The notes: a model not told the origin generated them from the letters alone. 64,000 nt of DNA from Lutraria lutraria (GCA_964023205.1 OZ026835.1:46432595-46496594), one strand, 5' to 3'; positions 48,381-62,468 are shown, counted from the first letter of the stretch. Made by a program: numbers and translations.

Positions 48381-51259
48381 ATAGGCACTTTGACGTGATG
48401 TCCACCCCAAGTTGTCCACCCCATGTCCACCCCACGTGACCAATCTATATTTAGAAGTCACGTGGTACAGTCACATGGTGAATAATTTCTATATATAGAA
48501 CAGAATGAAAGGCGGAGCTAATTTGTATGCGCGCGCATGTTAACCGTTTATTTGAATCATTTCAGTTTTGGAGCTCGTTGGGTTCGGACGTGTTGCTGGT
48601 ATTATTGTTTTTATCGGAATTATTGTTAAAAAGATTTTTGTTGGATATGAAATAAATACGGTAAGCTAGTTTTATTTATTTTGTTGTATTTAGCTGCCAT
48701 ACGTGATGGATTAATTTGAATCGAAGGCTTCCGGCTGGAATATTTGAGCCAATCGGGTTGCATGGTTGGATTGAAGCCTGCCAGGTAGCCGGATGGCAGC
48801 TAAGCAACGGGGCGTAGAGCCATTTTGGATATCGATTATTGATATTGTTTGAATGCTGGGTCTGTCTGTCGGCAGAAACATTCAGTCAGCCAGCCGGCCC
48901 GTTGGCCGCCTATGAATTTCAGTGCTGGGCTCGAACCTGGCCAGCTGGACGGCTGTTCTGGGTGAGCCATTTGCTGTTTTTAGTATTGATATTGTTGAAA
49001 GGTCTGTCTGACTGTCGGCAGAGCCAGCTGCGGAGCCAGCCGGCACGCCATGCATTAATTTGGGTGCTGGATCCGAACCTGAAAAGCAGTTAGTTAGTAA
49101 GTAAGTAAGTGGTAACTGCGCCATCGTCGGGTCCCAAGTCCCGAGTGTGAAAGCAGGAGGGCCACTTAATTGTGGACTTGTATTTACATATTTACAAGGC
49201 ATTGTTCTAAAAAGAAATAAATCTATTTATAGTAACAATGGTAACTTTTGCTTACCCTAGCTAACTTTTTGTCTTATTTGCGTTAAAGGGCTTACTGTTT
49301 TTGGGTACTGTGCTTATGTAGTATCATGGACTGTACAGAAGCTTACTTTGGAGGCTTTGAAAGTCTATATACGCAAGCAATCTCAGCCTTCCACTATATC
49401 TATAGAGTCAGCTTGGGTAATCAAAGTTACTAAAAATAGATTTCCCAATTTGCTAACCCTATTTGCTAACTCTTGTAAGTATTTGATTACCCTAGCTGAC
49501 ACTTGATGACTCTTGTTAACTCTTGGTCTCATTTGAGTTAAAGGAGCTTACTGTTTTTGAGTATTGTTCTTAGCTAGGTAACTGATGCCAGATTTGCTAA
49601 CTCTGGTAAGTATTTGATTACCCTAGCTGACTCTTGATAACTCTTGTTAACTCTTGGTCTTATTTGAGTTAAGGGAGCTTACTAGGGTTGAGTATTGTGC
49701 TTAGCTAGGTTACTGAAGAGTAATTAAGTTGAGTTTAGTCTTTTGAAAAGGCGAGAGTTAGCAATGGTTAAGGGTTAGGGTTAATGAGAAATTTGCTAAC
49801 TCTGGTAAGTATTTGATTACTCTAGCTAACTCTTGATTACTCTTGTTAACTCTTGGTCTTATTTGAGTTAAGGGAGCTTACTAGGGTTGAGTATTGTGCT
49901 TAGCTAGGTTACTGAAGAGTAATTAAGTTGAGTTTAGTCTTTTGAAAAGGCGAGAGTTAGCAAGAATCCTGGTAAGGGTTAATGAGAAATTTGCTAACTC
50001 TGGTAAGTATTTGATTACTCTAGCTAACTCTTGATTACTCTTGTTAACTCTTGGTCTTATTTGAGTTAAGGGAGCTTACTAGGGTTGAGTATTGTGCTTA
50101 GCTAGGTTACTGAAGAGTAATTAAGTTGAGTTTAGTCTTTTGAAAAGGCGAGAGTTAGCAAGGGTTAAGGGTTAACGAGAAATTTGCTAACTCTGGTAAG
50201 TATTTGATTACTCTAGCTAACTCTTGATTACTCTTGTTAACTCTTGGTCTTATTTGAGTTAAGGGAGCTTACTAGGGTTGAGAATTGTGCTTAGCTAGGT
50301 TACTGAAGAGTAATTAAGTTGAGTTTAGTCTTTTGAAAAGGCGAGAGTTAGCAAGAATCCTGGTAAGGGTTAATGAGAAATTTGCTAACTCTGGTAAGTA
50401 TTTGATTACTCTAGCTAACTCTTGATTACTCTTGTTAACTCTTGGTCTTATTTGAGTTAAGGGAGCTTACTAGGGTTGAGTATTGTGCTTAGCTAGGTTA
50501 CTGAAGAGTAATTAAGTTGAGTTTAGTCTTTTGAAAAGGCGAGAGTTAGCAAGCATCCGGGTAAGGGTTAACGAGAAATTTGCTAACTCTGGTAAGTATT
50601 TGATTACTCTAGCTGACTCTTGATTACTCTTGTTAACTCTTGGTCTTATTTGAGTTAAGGGAGCTTACTAGGGTTGAGTATTGTGCTTAGCTAGGTTACT
50701 GAAGAGTAATTAAGTTGAGTTTAGTCTTTTGAAAAGGCGAGAGTTAGCAAGGGTTAAGGGTTAACGAGAAATTTGCTAACTCTGGTAAGTATTTGATTAC
50801 TCTAGCTAACTCTTGATTACTCTTGTTAACTCTTGGTCTTATTTGAGTTAAGGGAGCTTACTAGGGTTGAGTATTGTGCTTAGCTAGGTTACTGAAGAGT
50901 AATTAAGTTGAGTTTAGTCTTTTGAAAAGGCGAGAGTTAGCAATGGTTAAGGGTTAGGGTTAATGAGAAATTTGCTAACTCTGGTAAGTATTTGATTACT
51001 CTAGCTAACTCTTGATTACTCTTGTTAACTCTTGGTGTTATTTGAGTTAAGGGAGCTTACTAGGGTTGAGTATTGTGCTTAGCTAGGTTACTGAAGAGTA
51101 ATTAAGTTGAGTTTAGTCTTTTGAAAAGGCGAGAGTTAGCAAGAATCCTGGTAAGGGTTAATGAGAAATTTGCTAACTCTGGTAAGTATTTGATTACTCT
51201 AGCTAACTCTTGATTACTCTTGTTAACTCTTGGTCTTATTTGAGTTAAGGGAGCTTACT
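48381..51259 (+). repeat. Subtelomeric cassette 8, class S
   Basis: Head 48381-49444, satellite array 49445-51259, linkers a b c b d c a b. Confidence 0.95.
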
Positions 51260-51287
51260 AGGGTTAGGGTTAGGGTTAGGGTTAGGG
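51260..51287 (+). repeat. Telomere-type tract 9
   Basis: AGGG plus four TTAGGG, 28 bp. Confidence 0.95.
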
Positions 51288-51288
51288 T

Positions 51289-54200
51289 ATAGGCACTTTG
51301 ACGTGATGTCCACCCCAAGTTGTCCACCCCATGTCCACCCCACGTGACCAATCTATATTTAGAAGTCACGTGGTACAGTCACATGGTGAATAATTTCTAT
51401 ATATAGAACAGAATGAAAGGCGGAGCTAATTTGTATGCGCGCGCATGTTAACCGTTTATTTGAATCATTTCAGTTTTGGAGCTCGTTGGGTTCGGACGTG
51501 TTGCTGGTATTATTGTTTTTATCGGAATTATTGTTAAAAAGATTTTTGTTGGATATGAAATAAATACGGTAAGCTAGTTTTATTTATTTTGTTGTATTTA
51601 GCTGCCATACGTGATGGATTAATTTGAATCGAAGGCTTCCGGCTGGAATATTTGAGCCAATCGGGTTGCATGGTTGGATTGAAGCCTGCCAGGTAGCCGG
51701 ATGGCAGCTAAGCAACGGGGCGTAGAGCCATTTTGGATATCGATTATTGATATTGTTTGAATGCTGGGTCTGTCTGTCGGCAGAAACATTCAGTCAGCCA
51801 GCCGGCCCGTTGGCCGCCTATGAATTTCAGTGCTGGGCTCGAACCTGGCCAGCTGGACGGCTGTTCTGGGTGAGCCATTTGCTGTTTTTAGTATTGATAT
51901 TGTTGAAAGGTCTGTCTGACTGTCGGCAGAGCCAGCTGCGGAGCCAGCCGGCACGCCATGCATTAATTTGGGTGCTGGATCCGAACCTGAAAAGCAGTTA
52001 GTTAGTAAGTAAGTAAGTGGTAACTGCGCCATCGTCGGGTCCCAAGTCCCGAGTGTGAAAGCAGGAGGGCCACTTAATTGTGGACTTGTATTTACATATT
52101 TACAAGGCATTGTTCTAAAAAGAAATAAATCTATTTATAGTAACAATGGTAACTTTTGCTTACCCTAGCTAACTTTTTGTCTTATTTGCGTTAAAGGGCT
52201 TACTGTTTTTGGGTACTGTGCTTATGTAGTATCATGGACTGTACAGAAGCTTACTTTGGAGGCTTTGAAAGTCTATATACGCAAGCAATCTCAGCCTTCC
52301 ACTATATCTATAGAGTCAGCTTGGGTAATCAAAGTTACTAAAAATAGATTTCCCAATTTGCTAACCCTATTTGCTAACTCTTGTAAGTATTTGATTACCC
52401 TAGCTGACACTTGATGACTCTTGTTAACTCTTGGTCTCATTTGAGTTAAAGGAGCTTACTGTTTTTGAGTATTGTTCTTAGCTAGGTAACTGATGCCAGA
52501 TTTGCTAACTCTGGTAAGTATTTGATTACCCTAGCTGACTCTTGATAACTCTTGTTAACTCTTGGTCTTATTTGAGTTAAGGGAGCTTACTAGGGTTGAG
52601 TATTGTGCTTAGCTAGGTTACTGAAGAGTAATTAAGTTGAGTTTAGTCTTTTGAAAAGGCGAGAGTTAGCAATGGTTAAGGGTTAGGGTTAATGAGAAAT
52701 TTGCTAACTCTGGTAAGTATTTGATTACTCTAGCTAACTCTTGATTACTCTTGTTAACTCTTGGTCTTATTTGAGTTAAGGGAGCTTACTAGGGTTGAGT
52801 ATTGTGCTTAGCTAGGTTACTGAAGAGTAATTAAGTTGAGTTTAGTCTTTTGAAAAGGCGAGAGTTAGCAAGAATCCTGGTAAGGGTTAATGAGAAATTT
52901 GCTAACTCTGGTAAGTATTTGATTACTCTAGCTAACTCTTGATTACTCTTGTTAACTCTTGGTCTTATTTGAGTTAAGGGAGCTTACTAGGGTTGAGTAT
53001 TGTGCTTAGCTAGGTTACTGAAGAGTAATTAAGTTGAGTTTAGTCTTTTGAAAAGGCGAGAGTTAGCAAGGGTTAAGGGTTAACGAGAAATTTGCTAACT
53101 CTGGTAAGTATTTGATTACTCTAGCTAACTCTTGATTACTCTTGTTAACTCTTGGTCTTATTTGAGTTAAGGGAGCTTACTAGGGTTGAGAATTGTGCTT
53201 AGCTAGGTTACTGAAGAGTAATTAAGTTGAGTTTAGTCTTTTGAAAAGGCGAGAGTTAGCAAGAATCCTGGTAAGGGTTAATGAGAAATTTGCTAACTCT
53301 GGTAAGTATTTGATTACTCTAGCTAACTCTTGATTACTCTTGTTAACTCTTGGTCTTATTTGAGTTAAGGGAGCTTACTAGGGTTGAGTATTGTGCTTAG
53401 CTAGGTTACTGAAGAGTAATTAAGTTGAGTTTAGTCTTTTGAAAAGGCGAGAGTTAGCAAGCATCCGGGTAAGGGTTAACGAGAAATTTGCTAACTCTGG
53501 TAAGTATTTGATTACTCTAGCTGACTCTTGATTACTCTTGTTAACTCTTGGTCTTATTTGAGTTAAGGGAGCTTACTAGGGTTGAGTATTGTGCTTAGCT
53601 AGGTTACTGAAGAGTAATTAAGTTGAGTTTAGTCTTTTGAAAAGGCGAGAGTTAGCAATGGTTAAGGGTTAGGGTTAACGAGAAATTTGCTAACTCTGGT
53701 ATGTATTTGATTACTCTAGCTAACTCTTGATTACTCTTGTTAACTCTTGGTCTTATTTGAGTTAAGGGAGCTTACTAGGGTTGAGTATTGTGCTTAGCTA
53801 GGTTACTGAAGAGTAATTAAGTTGAGTTTAGTCTTTTGAAAAGGCGAGAGTTAGCAAGAATCCTGGTAAGGGTTAATGAGAAATTTGCTAACTCTGGTAA
53901 GTATTTGATTACTCTAGCTAACTCTTGATTACTCTTGTTAACTCTTGGTCTTATTTGAGTTAAGGGAGCTTACTAGGGTTGAGTATTGTGCTTAGCTAGG
54001 TTACTGAAGAGTAATTAAGTTGAGTTTAGTCTTTTGAAAAGGCGAGAGTTAGCAAGAATCCTGGTAAGGGTTAATGAGAAATTTGCTAACTCTGGTAAGT
54101 ATTTGATTACTCTAGCTAACTCTTGATTACTCTTGTTAACTCTTGGTCTTATTTGAGTTAAGGGAGCTTACTAGGGTTGAGTATTGTGCTTAGCTAGGTT

Positions 54201-54762
54201 ACTGAAGAGTAATTAAGTTGAGTTTAGTCTTTTGAAAAGGCGAGAGTTAGCAAGGGTTAAGGGTTAACGAGAAATTTGCTAACTCTGGTAAGTATTTGAT
54301 TACTCTAGCTAACTCTTGATTACTCTTGTTAACTCTTGGTCTTATTTGAGTTAAGGGAGCTTACTAGGGTTGAGTATTGTGCTTAGCTAGGTTACTGAAG
54401 AGTAATTAAGTTGAGTTTAGTCTTTTGAAAAGGCGAGAGTTAGCAATGGTTAAGGGTTAGGGTTAATGAGAAATTTGCTAACTCTGGTAAGTATTTGATT
54501 ACTCTAGCTAACTCTTGATTACTCTTGTTAACTCTTGGTGTTATTTGAGTTAAGGGAGCTTACTAGGGTTGAGTATTGTGCTTAGCTAGGTTACTGAAGA
54601 GTAATTAAGTTGAGTTTAGTCTTTTGAAAAGGCGAGAGTTAGCAAGAATCCTGGTAAGGGTTAATGAGAAATTTGCTAACTCTGGTAAGTATTTGATTAC
54701 TCTAGCTAACTCTTGATTACTCTTGTTAACTCTTGGTCTTATTTGAGTTAAGGGAGCTTACT
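51289..54762 (+). repeat. Subtelomeric cassette 9, class L
   Basis: Head 51289-52352, satellite array 52353-54762, 3509-bp period, L linker order. Confidence 0.95.
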
Positions 54763-54796
54763 AGGGTTAGGGTTAGGGTTAGGGTTAGGGTTAGGG
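54763..54796 (+). repeat. Telomere-type tract 10
   Basis: AGGG plus five TTAGGG, 34 bp. Confidence 0.95.
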
Positions 54797-54797
54797 T

Positions 54798-57700
54798 ATA
54801 GGCACTTTGACGTGATGTCCACCCCAAGTTGTCCACCCCATGTCCACCCCACGTGACCAATCTATATTTAGAAGTCACGTGGTACAGTCACATGGTGAAT
54901 AATTTCTATATATAGAACAGAATGAAAGGCGGAGCTAATTTGTATGCGCGCGCATGTTAACCGTTTATTTGAATCATTTCAGTTTTGGAGCTCGTTGGGT
55001 TCGGACGTGTTGCTGGTATTATTGTTTTTATCGGAATTATTGTTAAAAAGATTTTTGTTGGATATGAAATAAATACGGTAAGCTAGTTTTATTTATTTTG
55101 TTGTATTTAGCTGCCATACGTGATGGATTAATTTGAATCGAAGGCTTCCGGCTGGAATATTTGAGCCAATCGGGTTGCATGGTTGGATTGAAGCCTGCCA
55201 GGTAGCCGGATGGCAGCTAAGCAACGGGGCGTAGAGCCATTTTGGATATCGATTATTGATATTGTTTGAATGCTGGGTCTGTCTGTCGGCAGAAACATTC
55301 AGTCAGCCAGCCGGCCCGTTGGCCGCCTATGAATTTCAGTGCTGGGCTCGAACCTGGCCAGCTGGACGGCTGTTCTGGGTGAGCCATTTGCTGTTTTTAG
55401 TATTGATATTGTTGAAAGGTCTGTCTGACTGTCGGCAGAGCCAGCTGCGGAGCCAGCCGGCACGCCATGCATTAATTTGGGTGCTGGATCCGAACCTGAA
55501 AAGCAGTTAGTTAGTAAGTAAGTAAGTGGTAACTGCGCCATCGTCGGGTCCCAAGTCCCGAGTGTGAAAGCAGGAGGGCCACTTAATTGTGGACTTGTAT
55601 TTACATATTTACAAGGCATTGTTCTAAAAAGAAATAAATCTATTTATAGTAACAATGGTAACTTTTGCTTACCCTAGCTAACTTTTTGTCTTATTTGCGT
55701 TAAAGGGCTTACTGTTTTTGGGTACTGTGCTTATGTAGTATCATGGACTGTACAGAAGCTTACTTTGGAGGCTTTGAAAGTCTATATACGCAAGCAATCT
55801 CAGCCTTCCACTATATCTATAGAGTCAGCTTGGGTAATCAAAGTTACTAAAAATAGATTTCCCAATTTGCTAACCCTATTTGCTAACTCTTGTAAGTATT
55901 TGATTACCCTAGCTGACACTTGATGACTCTTGTTAACTCTTGGTCTCATTTGAGTTAAAGGAGCTTACTGTTTTTGAGTATTGTTCTTAGCTAGGTAACT
56001 GATGCCAGATTTGCTAACTCTGGTAAGTATTTGATTACCCTAGCTGACTCTTGATAACTCTTGTTAACTCTTGGTCTTATTTGAGTTAAGGGAGCTTACT
56101 AGGGTTGAGTATTGTGCTTAGCTAGGTTACTGAAGAGTAATTAAGTTGAGTTTAGTCTTTTGAAAAGGCGAGAGTTAGCAATGGTTAAGGGTTAGGGTTA
56201 ATGAGAAATTTGCTAACTCTGGTAAGTATTTGATTACTCTAGCTAACTCTTGATTACTCTTGTTAACTCTTGGTCTTATTTGAGTTAAGGGAGCTTACTA
56301 GGGTTGAGTATTGTGCTTAGCTAGGTTACTGAAGAGTAATTAAGTTGAGTTTAGTCTTTTGAAAAGGCGAGAGTTAGCAAGAATCCTGGTAAGGGTTAAT
56401 GAGAAATTTGCTAACTCTGGTAAGTATTTGATTACTCTAGCTAACTCTTGATTACTCTTGTTAACTCTTGGTCTTATTTGAGTTAAGGGAGCTTACTAGG
56501 GTTGAGTATTGTGCTTAGCTAGGTTACTGAAGAGTAATTAAGTTGAGTTTAGTCTTTTGAAAAGGCGAGAGTTAGCAAGGGTTAAGGGTTAACGAGAAAT
56601 TTGCTAACTCTGGTAAGTATTTGATTACTCTAGCTAACTCTTGATTACTCTTGTTAACTCTTGGTCTTATTTGAGTTAAGGGAGCTTACTAGGGTTGAGA
56701 ATTGTGCTTAGCTAGGTTACTGAAGAGTAATTAAGTTGAGTTTAGTCTTTTGAAAAGGCGAGAGTTAGCAAGAATCCTGGTAAGGGTTAATGAGAAATTT
56801 GCTAACTCTGGTAAGTATTTGATTACTCTAGCTAACTCTTGATTACTCTTGTTAACTCTTGGTCTTATTTGAGTTAAGGGAGCTTACTAGGGTTGAGTAT
56901 TGTGCTTAGCTAGGTTACTGAAGAGTAATTAAGTTGAGTTTAGTCTTTTGAAAAGGCGAGAGTTAGCAAGCATCCGGGTAAGGGTTAACGAGAAATTTGC
57001 TAACTCTGGTAAGTATTTGATTACTCTAGCTGACTCTTGATTACTCTTGTTAACTCTTGGTCTTATTTGAGTTAAGGGAGCTTACTAGGGTTGAGTATTG
57101 TGCTTAGCTAGGTTACTGAAGAGTAATTAAGTTGAGTTTAGTCTTTTGAAAAGGCGAGAGTTAGCAATGGTTAAGGGTTAGGGTTAACGAGAAATTTGCT
57201 AACTCTGGTATGTATTTGATTACTCTAGCTAACTCTTGATTACTCTTGTTAACTCTTGGTCTTATTTGAGTTAAGGGAGCTTACTAGGGTTGAGTATTGT
57301 GCTTAGCTAGGTTACTGAAGAGTAATTAAGTTGAGTTTAGTCTTTTGAAAAGGCGAGAGTTAGCAAGAATCCTGGTAAGGGTTAATGAGAAATTTGCTAA
57401 CTCTGGTAAGTATTTGATTACTCTAGCTAACTCTTGATTACTCTTGTTAACTCTTGGTCTTATTTGAGTTAAGGGAGCTTACTAGGGTTGAGTATTGTGC
57501 TTAGCTAGGTTACTGAAGAGTAATTAAGTTGAGTTTAGTCTTTTGAAAAGGCGAGAGTTAGCAAGAATCCTGGTAAGGGTTAATGAGAAATTTGCTAACT
57601 CTGGTAAGTATTTGATTACTCTAGCTAACTCTTGATTACTCTTGTTAACTCTTGGTCTTATTTGAGTTAAGGGAGCTTACTAGGGTTGAGTATTGTGCTT

Positions 57701-58271
57701 AGCTAGGTTACTGAAGAGTAATTAAGTTGAGTTTAGTCTTTTGAAAAGGCGAGAGTTAGCAAGGGTTAAGGGTTAACGAGAAATTTGCTAACTCTGGTAA
57801 GTATTTGATTACTCTAGCTAACTCTTGATTACTCTTGTTAACTCTTGGTCTTATTTGAGTTAAGGGAGCTTACTAGGGTTGAGTATTGTGCTTAGCTAGG
57901 TTACTGAAGAGTAATTAAGTTGAGTTTAGTCTTTTGAAAAGGCGAGAGTTAGCAATGGTTAAGGGTTAGGGTTAATGAGAAATTTGCTAACTCTGGTAAG
58001 TATTTGATTACTCTAGCTAACTCTTGATTACTCTTGTTAACTCTTGGTGTTATTTGAGTTAAGGGAGCTTACTAGGGTTGAGTATTGTGCTTAGCTAGGT
58101 TACTGAAGAGTAATTAAGTTGAGTTTAGTCTTTTGAAAAGGCGAGAGTTAGCAAGAATCCTGGTAAGGGTTAATGAGAAATTTGCTAACTCTGGTAAGTA
58201 TTTGATTACTCTAGCTAACTCTTGATTACTCTTGTTAACTCTTGGTCTTATTTGAGTTAAGGGAGCTTACT
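54798..58271 (+). repeat. Subtelomeric cassette 10, class L
   Basis: Head 54798-55861, satellite array 55862-58271. It is the second of two L cassettes in a row, and it precedes an H cassette just as cassette 3 does. Confidence 0.95.
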
Positions 58272-58305
58272 AGGGTTAGGGTTAGGGTTAGGGTTAGGGT
58301 TAGGG
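58272..58305 (+). repeat. Telomere-type tract 11
   Basis: AGGG plus five TTAGGG, 34 bp. Confidence 0.95.
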
Positions 58306-58306
58306 T

Positions 58307-59370
58307 ATAGGCACTTTGACGTGATGTCCACCCCAAGTTGTCCACCCCATGTCCACCCCACGTGACCAATCTATATTTAGAAGTCACGTGGTACAGTCAC
58401 ATGGTGAATAATTTCTATATATAGAACAGAATGAAAGGCGGAGCTAATTTGTATGCGCGCGCATGTTAACCGTTTATTTGAATCATTTCAGTTTTGGAGC
58501 TCGTTGGGTTCGGACGTGTTGCTGGTATTATTGTTTTTATCGGAATTATTGTTAAAAAGATTTTTGTTGGATATGAAATAAATACGGTAAGCTAGTTTTA
58601 TTTATTTTGTTGTATTTAGCTGCCATACGTGATGGATTAATTTGAATCGAAGGCTTCCGGCTGGAATATTTGAGCCAATCGGGTTGCATGGTTGGATTGA
58701 AGCCTGCCAGGTAGCCGGATGGCAGCTAAGCAACGGGGCGTAGAGCCATTTTGGATATCGATTATTGATATTGTTTGAATGCTGGGTCTGTCTGTCGGCA
58801 GAAACATTCAGTCAGCCAGCCGGCCCGTTGGCCGCCTATGAATTTCAGTGCTGGGCTCGAACCTGGCCAGCTGGACGGCTGTTCTGGGTGAGCCATTTGC
58901 TGTTTTTAGTATTGATATTGTTGAAAGGTCTGTCTGACTGTCGGCAGAGCCAGCTGCGGAGCCAGCCGGCACGCCATGCATTAATTTGGGTGCTGGATCC
59001 GAACCTGAAAAGCAGTTAGTTAGTAAGTAAGTAAGTGGTAACTGCGCCATCGTCGGGTCCCAAGTCCCGAGTGTGAAAGCAGGAGGGCCACTTAATTGTG
59101 GACTTGTATTTACATATTTACAAGGCATTGTTCTAAAAAGAAATAAATCTATTTATAGTAAGAATGGTAACTTTTGCTTACCCTAGCTAACTTTTTGTCT
59201 TATTTGCGTTAAAGGGCTTACTGTTTTTGGGTACTGTGCTTATGTAGTATCATGGACTGTACAGAAGCTTACTTTGGAGGCTTTGAAAGTCTATATACGC
59301 AAGCAATCTCAGCCTTCCACTATATCTATAGAGTCAGCTTGGGTAATCAAAGTTACTAAAAATAGATTTC
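58307..59370 (+). repeat. Cassette 11, class H (head only)
   Basis: Same structure, same join (AGATTTC/AGGG) and same GTAAGAATGG variant (near 59158) as cassette 4. Confidence 0.95.
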
Positions 59371-59380
59371 AGGGTTAGGG

Positions 59381-59442
<62 letters not shown>
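59371..59442 (+). repeat. Telomere-type tract 12
   Basis: 72 bp with two TTTAGGG units. It equals tract 5 plus one TTAGGG. Confidence 0.95.
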
Positions 59443-59443
<1 letters not shown>

Positions 59444-62425
59444 ATAGGCACTTTGACGTGATGTCCACCCCAAGTTGTCCACCCCATGTCCACCCCACGT
59501 GACCAATCTATATTTAGAAGTCACGTGGTACAGTCACATGGTGAATAATTTCTATATATAGAACAGAATGAAAGGCGGAGCTAATTTGTATGCGAGCGCA
59601 TGTTAACCGTTTATTTGAATCATTTCAGTTTTGGAGCTCGTTGGGTTCGGACGTGTTGCTGGTATTATTGTTTTTATCGGAATTATTGTTAAAAAGATTT
59701 TTGTTGGATATGAAATAAATACGGTAAGCTAGTTTTATTTATTTTGTTGTATTTAGCTGCCATACGTGATGGATTAATTTGAATCGAAGGCTTCCGGCTG
59801 GAATATTTGAGCCAATCGGGTTGCATGGTTGGATTGAAGCCTGCCAGGTAGCCGGATGGCAGCTAAGCAACGGGGCGTAGAGCCATTTTGGATATCGATT
59901 ACTGATATTGTTTGAATGCTGGGTCTGTCTGTCGGCAGAAACATTCAGTCAGCCAGCCGGCCCGTTGGCCGCCTATGAATTTCAGTGCTGGGCTCGAACC
60001 TGGCCAGCTGGACGGCTGTTCTGGGTGAGCCATTTGCTGTTTTTAGTATTGATATTGTTGAAAGGTCTGTCTGACTGTCGGCAGAGCCAGCTGCGGAGCC
60101 AGCCGGCACGCCATGCATTAATTTGGGTGCTGGATCCGAACCTGAAAAGCAGTTAGTTAGTAAGTAAGTTAGTGGTAACTGCGCCATCGTCGGGTCCCAA
60201 GTCCCGAGTGTGAAAGCAGGAGGGCCACTTAATTGTGGACTTGTATTTACATATTTACAAGGCATTGTTCTAAAAAGAAATAAATCTATTTATAGTAACA
60301 ATGGTAACTTTTGCTTACCCTAGCTAACTTTTTGTCTTATTTGCGTTAAAGGGCTTACTGTTTTTGGGTACTGTGCTTATGTAGTATCATGGACTGTACA
60401 GAAGCTTACTTTGGAGGCTTTGAAAGTCTATAAACGCAAGCAATCTCAGCCTTCCACTATATCTATAGAGTCAGCTTGGGTAATCAAAGTTACTAAAAAT
60501 AGATTTCCCAATTTGCTAACCCTATTTGCTAACTCTTGTAAGTATTTGATTACCTTACCCTAGCTGACACTTGATGACTTTTGTTAACTCTTGGTCTCAT
60601 TTGAGTTAAAGGAGCTTACTGTTTTGAGTATTGTTCTTAGCTAGGTAACTGATGCCAGATTTGCTAACTCTGGTAAGTATTTGATTACTCTAGCTAACTC
60701 TTGATTACTCTTGTTAACTCTTGGTCTTATTTGAGTTAAGGGAGCTTACTAGGGTTGAGTATTGTGCTTAGCTAGGTTACTGAAGAGTAATTAAGTTGAG
60801 TTTAGTCTTTTGAAAAGGCGAGAGTTAACAAGAATCCTGGTAAGGGTTAATGAGAAATTTGCTAACTCTGGTAAGTATTTGATTACTCTAGCTAACTCTT
60901 GATTACTCTTGTTAACTCTTGGTCTTATTTGAGTTAAGGGAGCTTACTAGGGTTGAGTATTGTGCTTAGCTAGGTTACTGAAGAGTAATTAAGTTGAGTT
61001 TAGTCTTTTGAAAAGGCGAGAGTTAACAAGAATCCTGGTAAGGGTTAATGAGAAATTTGCTAACTCTGGTAAGTATTTGATTACTCTAGCTAACTCTTGA
61101 TTACTCTTGTTAACTCTTGGTCTTATTTGAGTTAAGGGAGCTTACTAGGGTTGAGTATTGTGCTTAGCTAGGTTACTGAAGAGTAATTAAGTTGAGTTTA
61201 GTCTTTTGAAAAGGCGAGAGTTAACAAGAATCCTGGTAAGGGTTAATGAGAAATTTGCTAACTCTGGTAAGTATTTGATTACTCTAGCTAACTCTTGATT
61301 ACTCTTGTTAACTCTTGGTCTTATTTGAGTTAAGGGAGCTTACTAGGGTTGAGTATTGTGCTTAGCTAGGTTACTGAAGAGTAATTAAGTTGAGTTTAGT
61401 CTTTTGAAAAGGCGAGAGTTAACAAGAATCCTGGTAAGGGTTAATGAGAAATTTGCTAACTCTGGTAAGTATTTGATTACTCTAGCTAACTCTTGATTAC
61501 TCTTGTTAACTCTTGGTCTTATTTGAGTTAAGGGAGCTTACTAGGGTTGAGTATTGTGCTTAGCTAGGTTACTGAAGAGTAATTAAGTTGAGTTTAGTCT
61601 TTTGAAAAGGCGAGAGTTAACAAGAATCCTGGTAAGGGTTAATGAGAAATTTGCTAACTCTGGTAAGTATTTGATTACTCTAGCTAACTCTTGATTACTC
61701 TTGTTAACTCTTGGTCTTATTTGAGTTAAGGGAGCTTACTAGGGTTGAGTATTGTGCTTAGCTAGGTTACTGAAGAGTAATTAAGTTGAGTTTAGTCTTT
61801 TGAAAAGGCGAGAGCTAGCAAGAATCCTGGTAAGGGTTAATGAGAAATTTGCTAACTCTGGTAAGTATTTGATTACTCTAGCTAACTCTTGATTACTCTT
61901 GTTAACTCTTGGTCTTATTTGAGTTAAGGGAGCTTACTAGGGTTGAGTATTGTGCTTAGCTAGGTTACTGAAGAGTAATTAAGTTGAGTTTAGTCTTTTG
62001 AAAAGGCGAGAGCTAGCAAGAATCCTGGTAAGGGTTAATGAGAAATTTGCTAACTCTGGTAAGTATTTGATTACTCTAGCTAACTCTTGATTACTCTTGT
62101 TAACTCTTGGTCTTATTTGAGTTAAGGGAGCTTACTAGGGTTGAGTATTGTGCTTAGCTAGGTTACTGAAGAGTAATTAAGTTGAGTTTAGTCTTTTGAA
62201 AAGGCGAGAGTTAACAAGAATCCTGGTAAGGGTTAATGAGAAATTTGCTAACTCTGGTAAGTATTTGATTACTCTAGCTAACTCTTGATTACTCTTGTTA
62301 ACTCTTGGTCTTATTTGAGTTAAGGGAGCTTACTAGGGTTGATTATTGTGCTTAGCTAGGTTACTGAAGAGTAATTAAGTTGAGTTTAGTCTTTTGAAAA
62401 GGCGAGAGTTAACAAGGGTTAAGGG
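59444..62425 (+). repeat. Subtelomeric cassette 12, class D, short array
   Basis: The D-type head (59444-60507) carries the same markers as cassette 5. The array has 8 units of exactly 198 bp (60661 to 62245) and a ninth cut one. Linker order T5 C2 T T equals the first seven units of cassette 5. The last unit carries the GGTTGATTATTG variant that in cassette 5 occurs only near its end. The simplest origin is a cassette-5-like array that lost a block of units by recombination. The join to the telomere tract lies in the linker (AACAAGGGTTAAGGG). Confidence 0.95.
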
Positions 62426-62467
62426 TTAGGGTTAGGGTTAGGGTTAGGGTTAGGGTTAGGGTTAGGG
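62426..62467 (+). repeat. Telomere-type tract 13
   Basis: Seven perfect TTAGGG units, 42 bp, entered through a telomere-like linker. Confidence 0.95.
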
Positions 62468-62468
62468 T

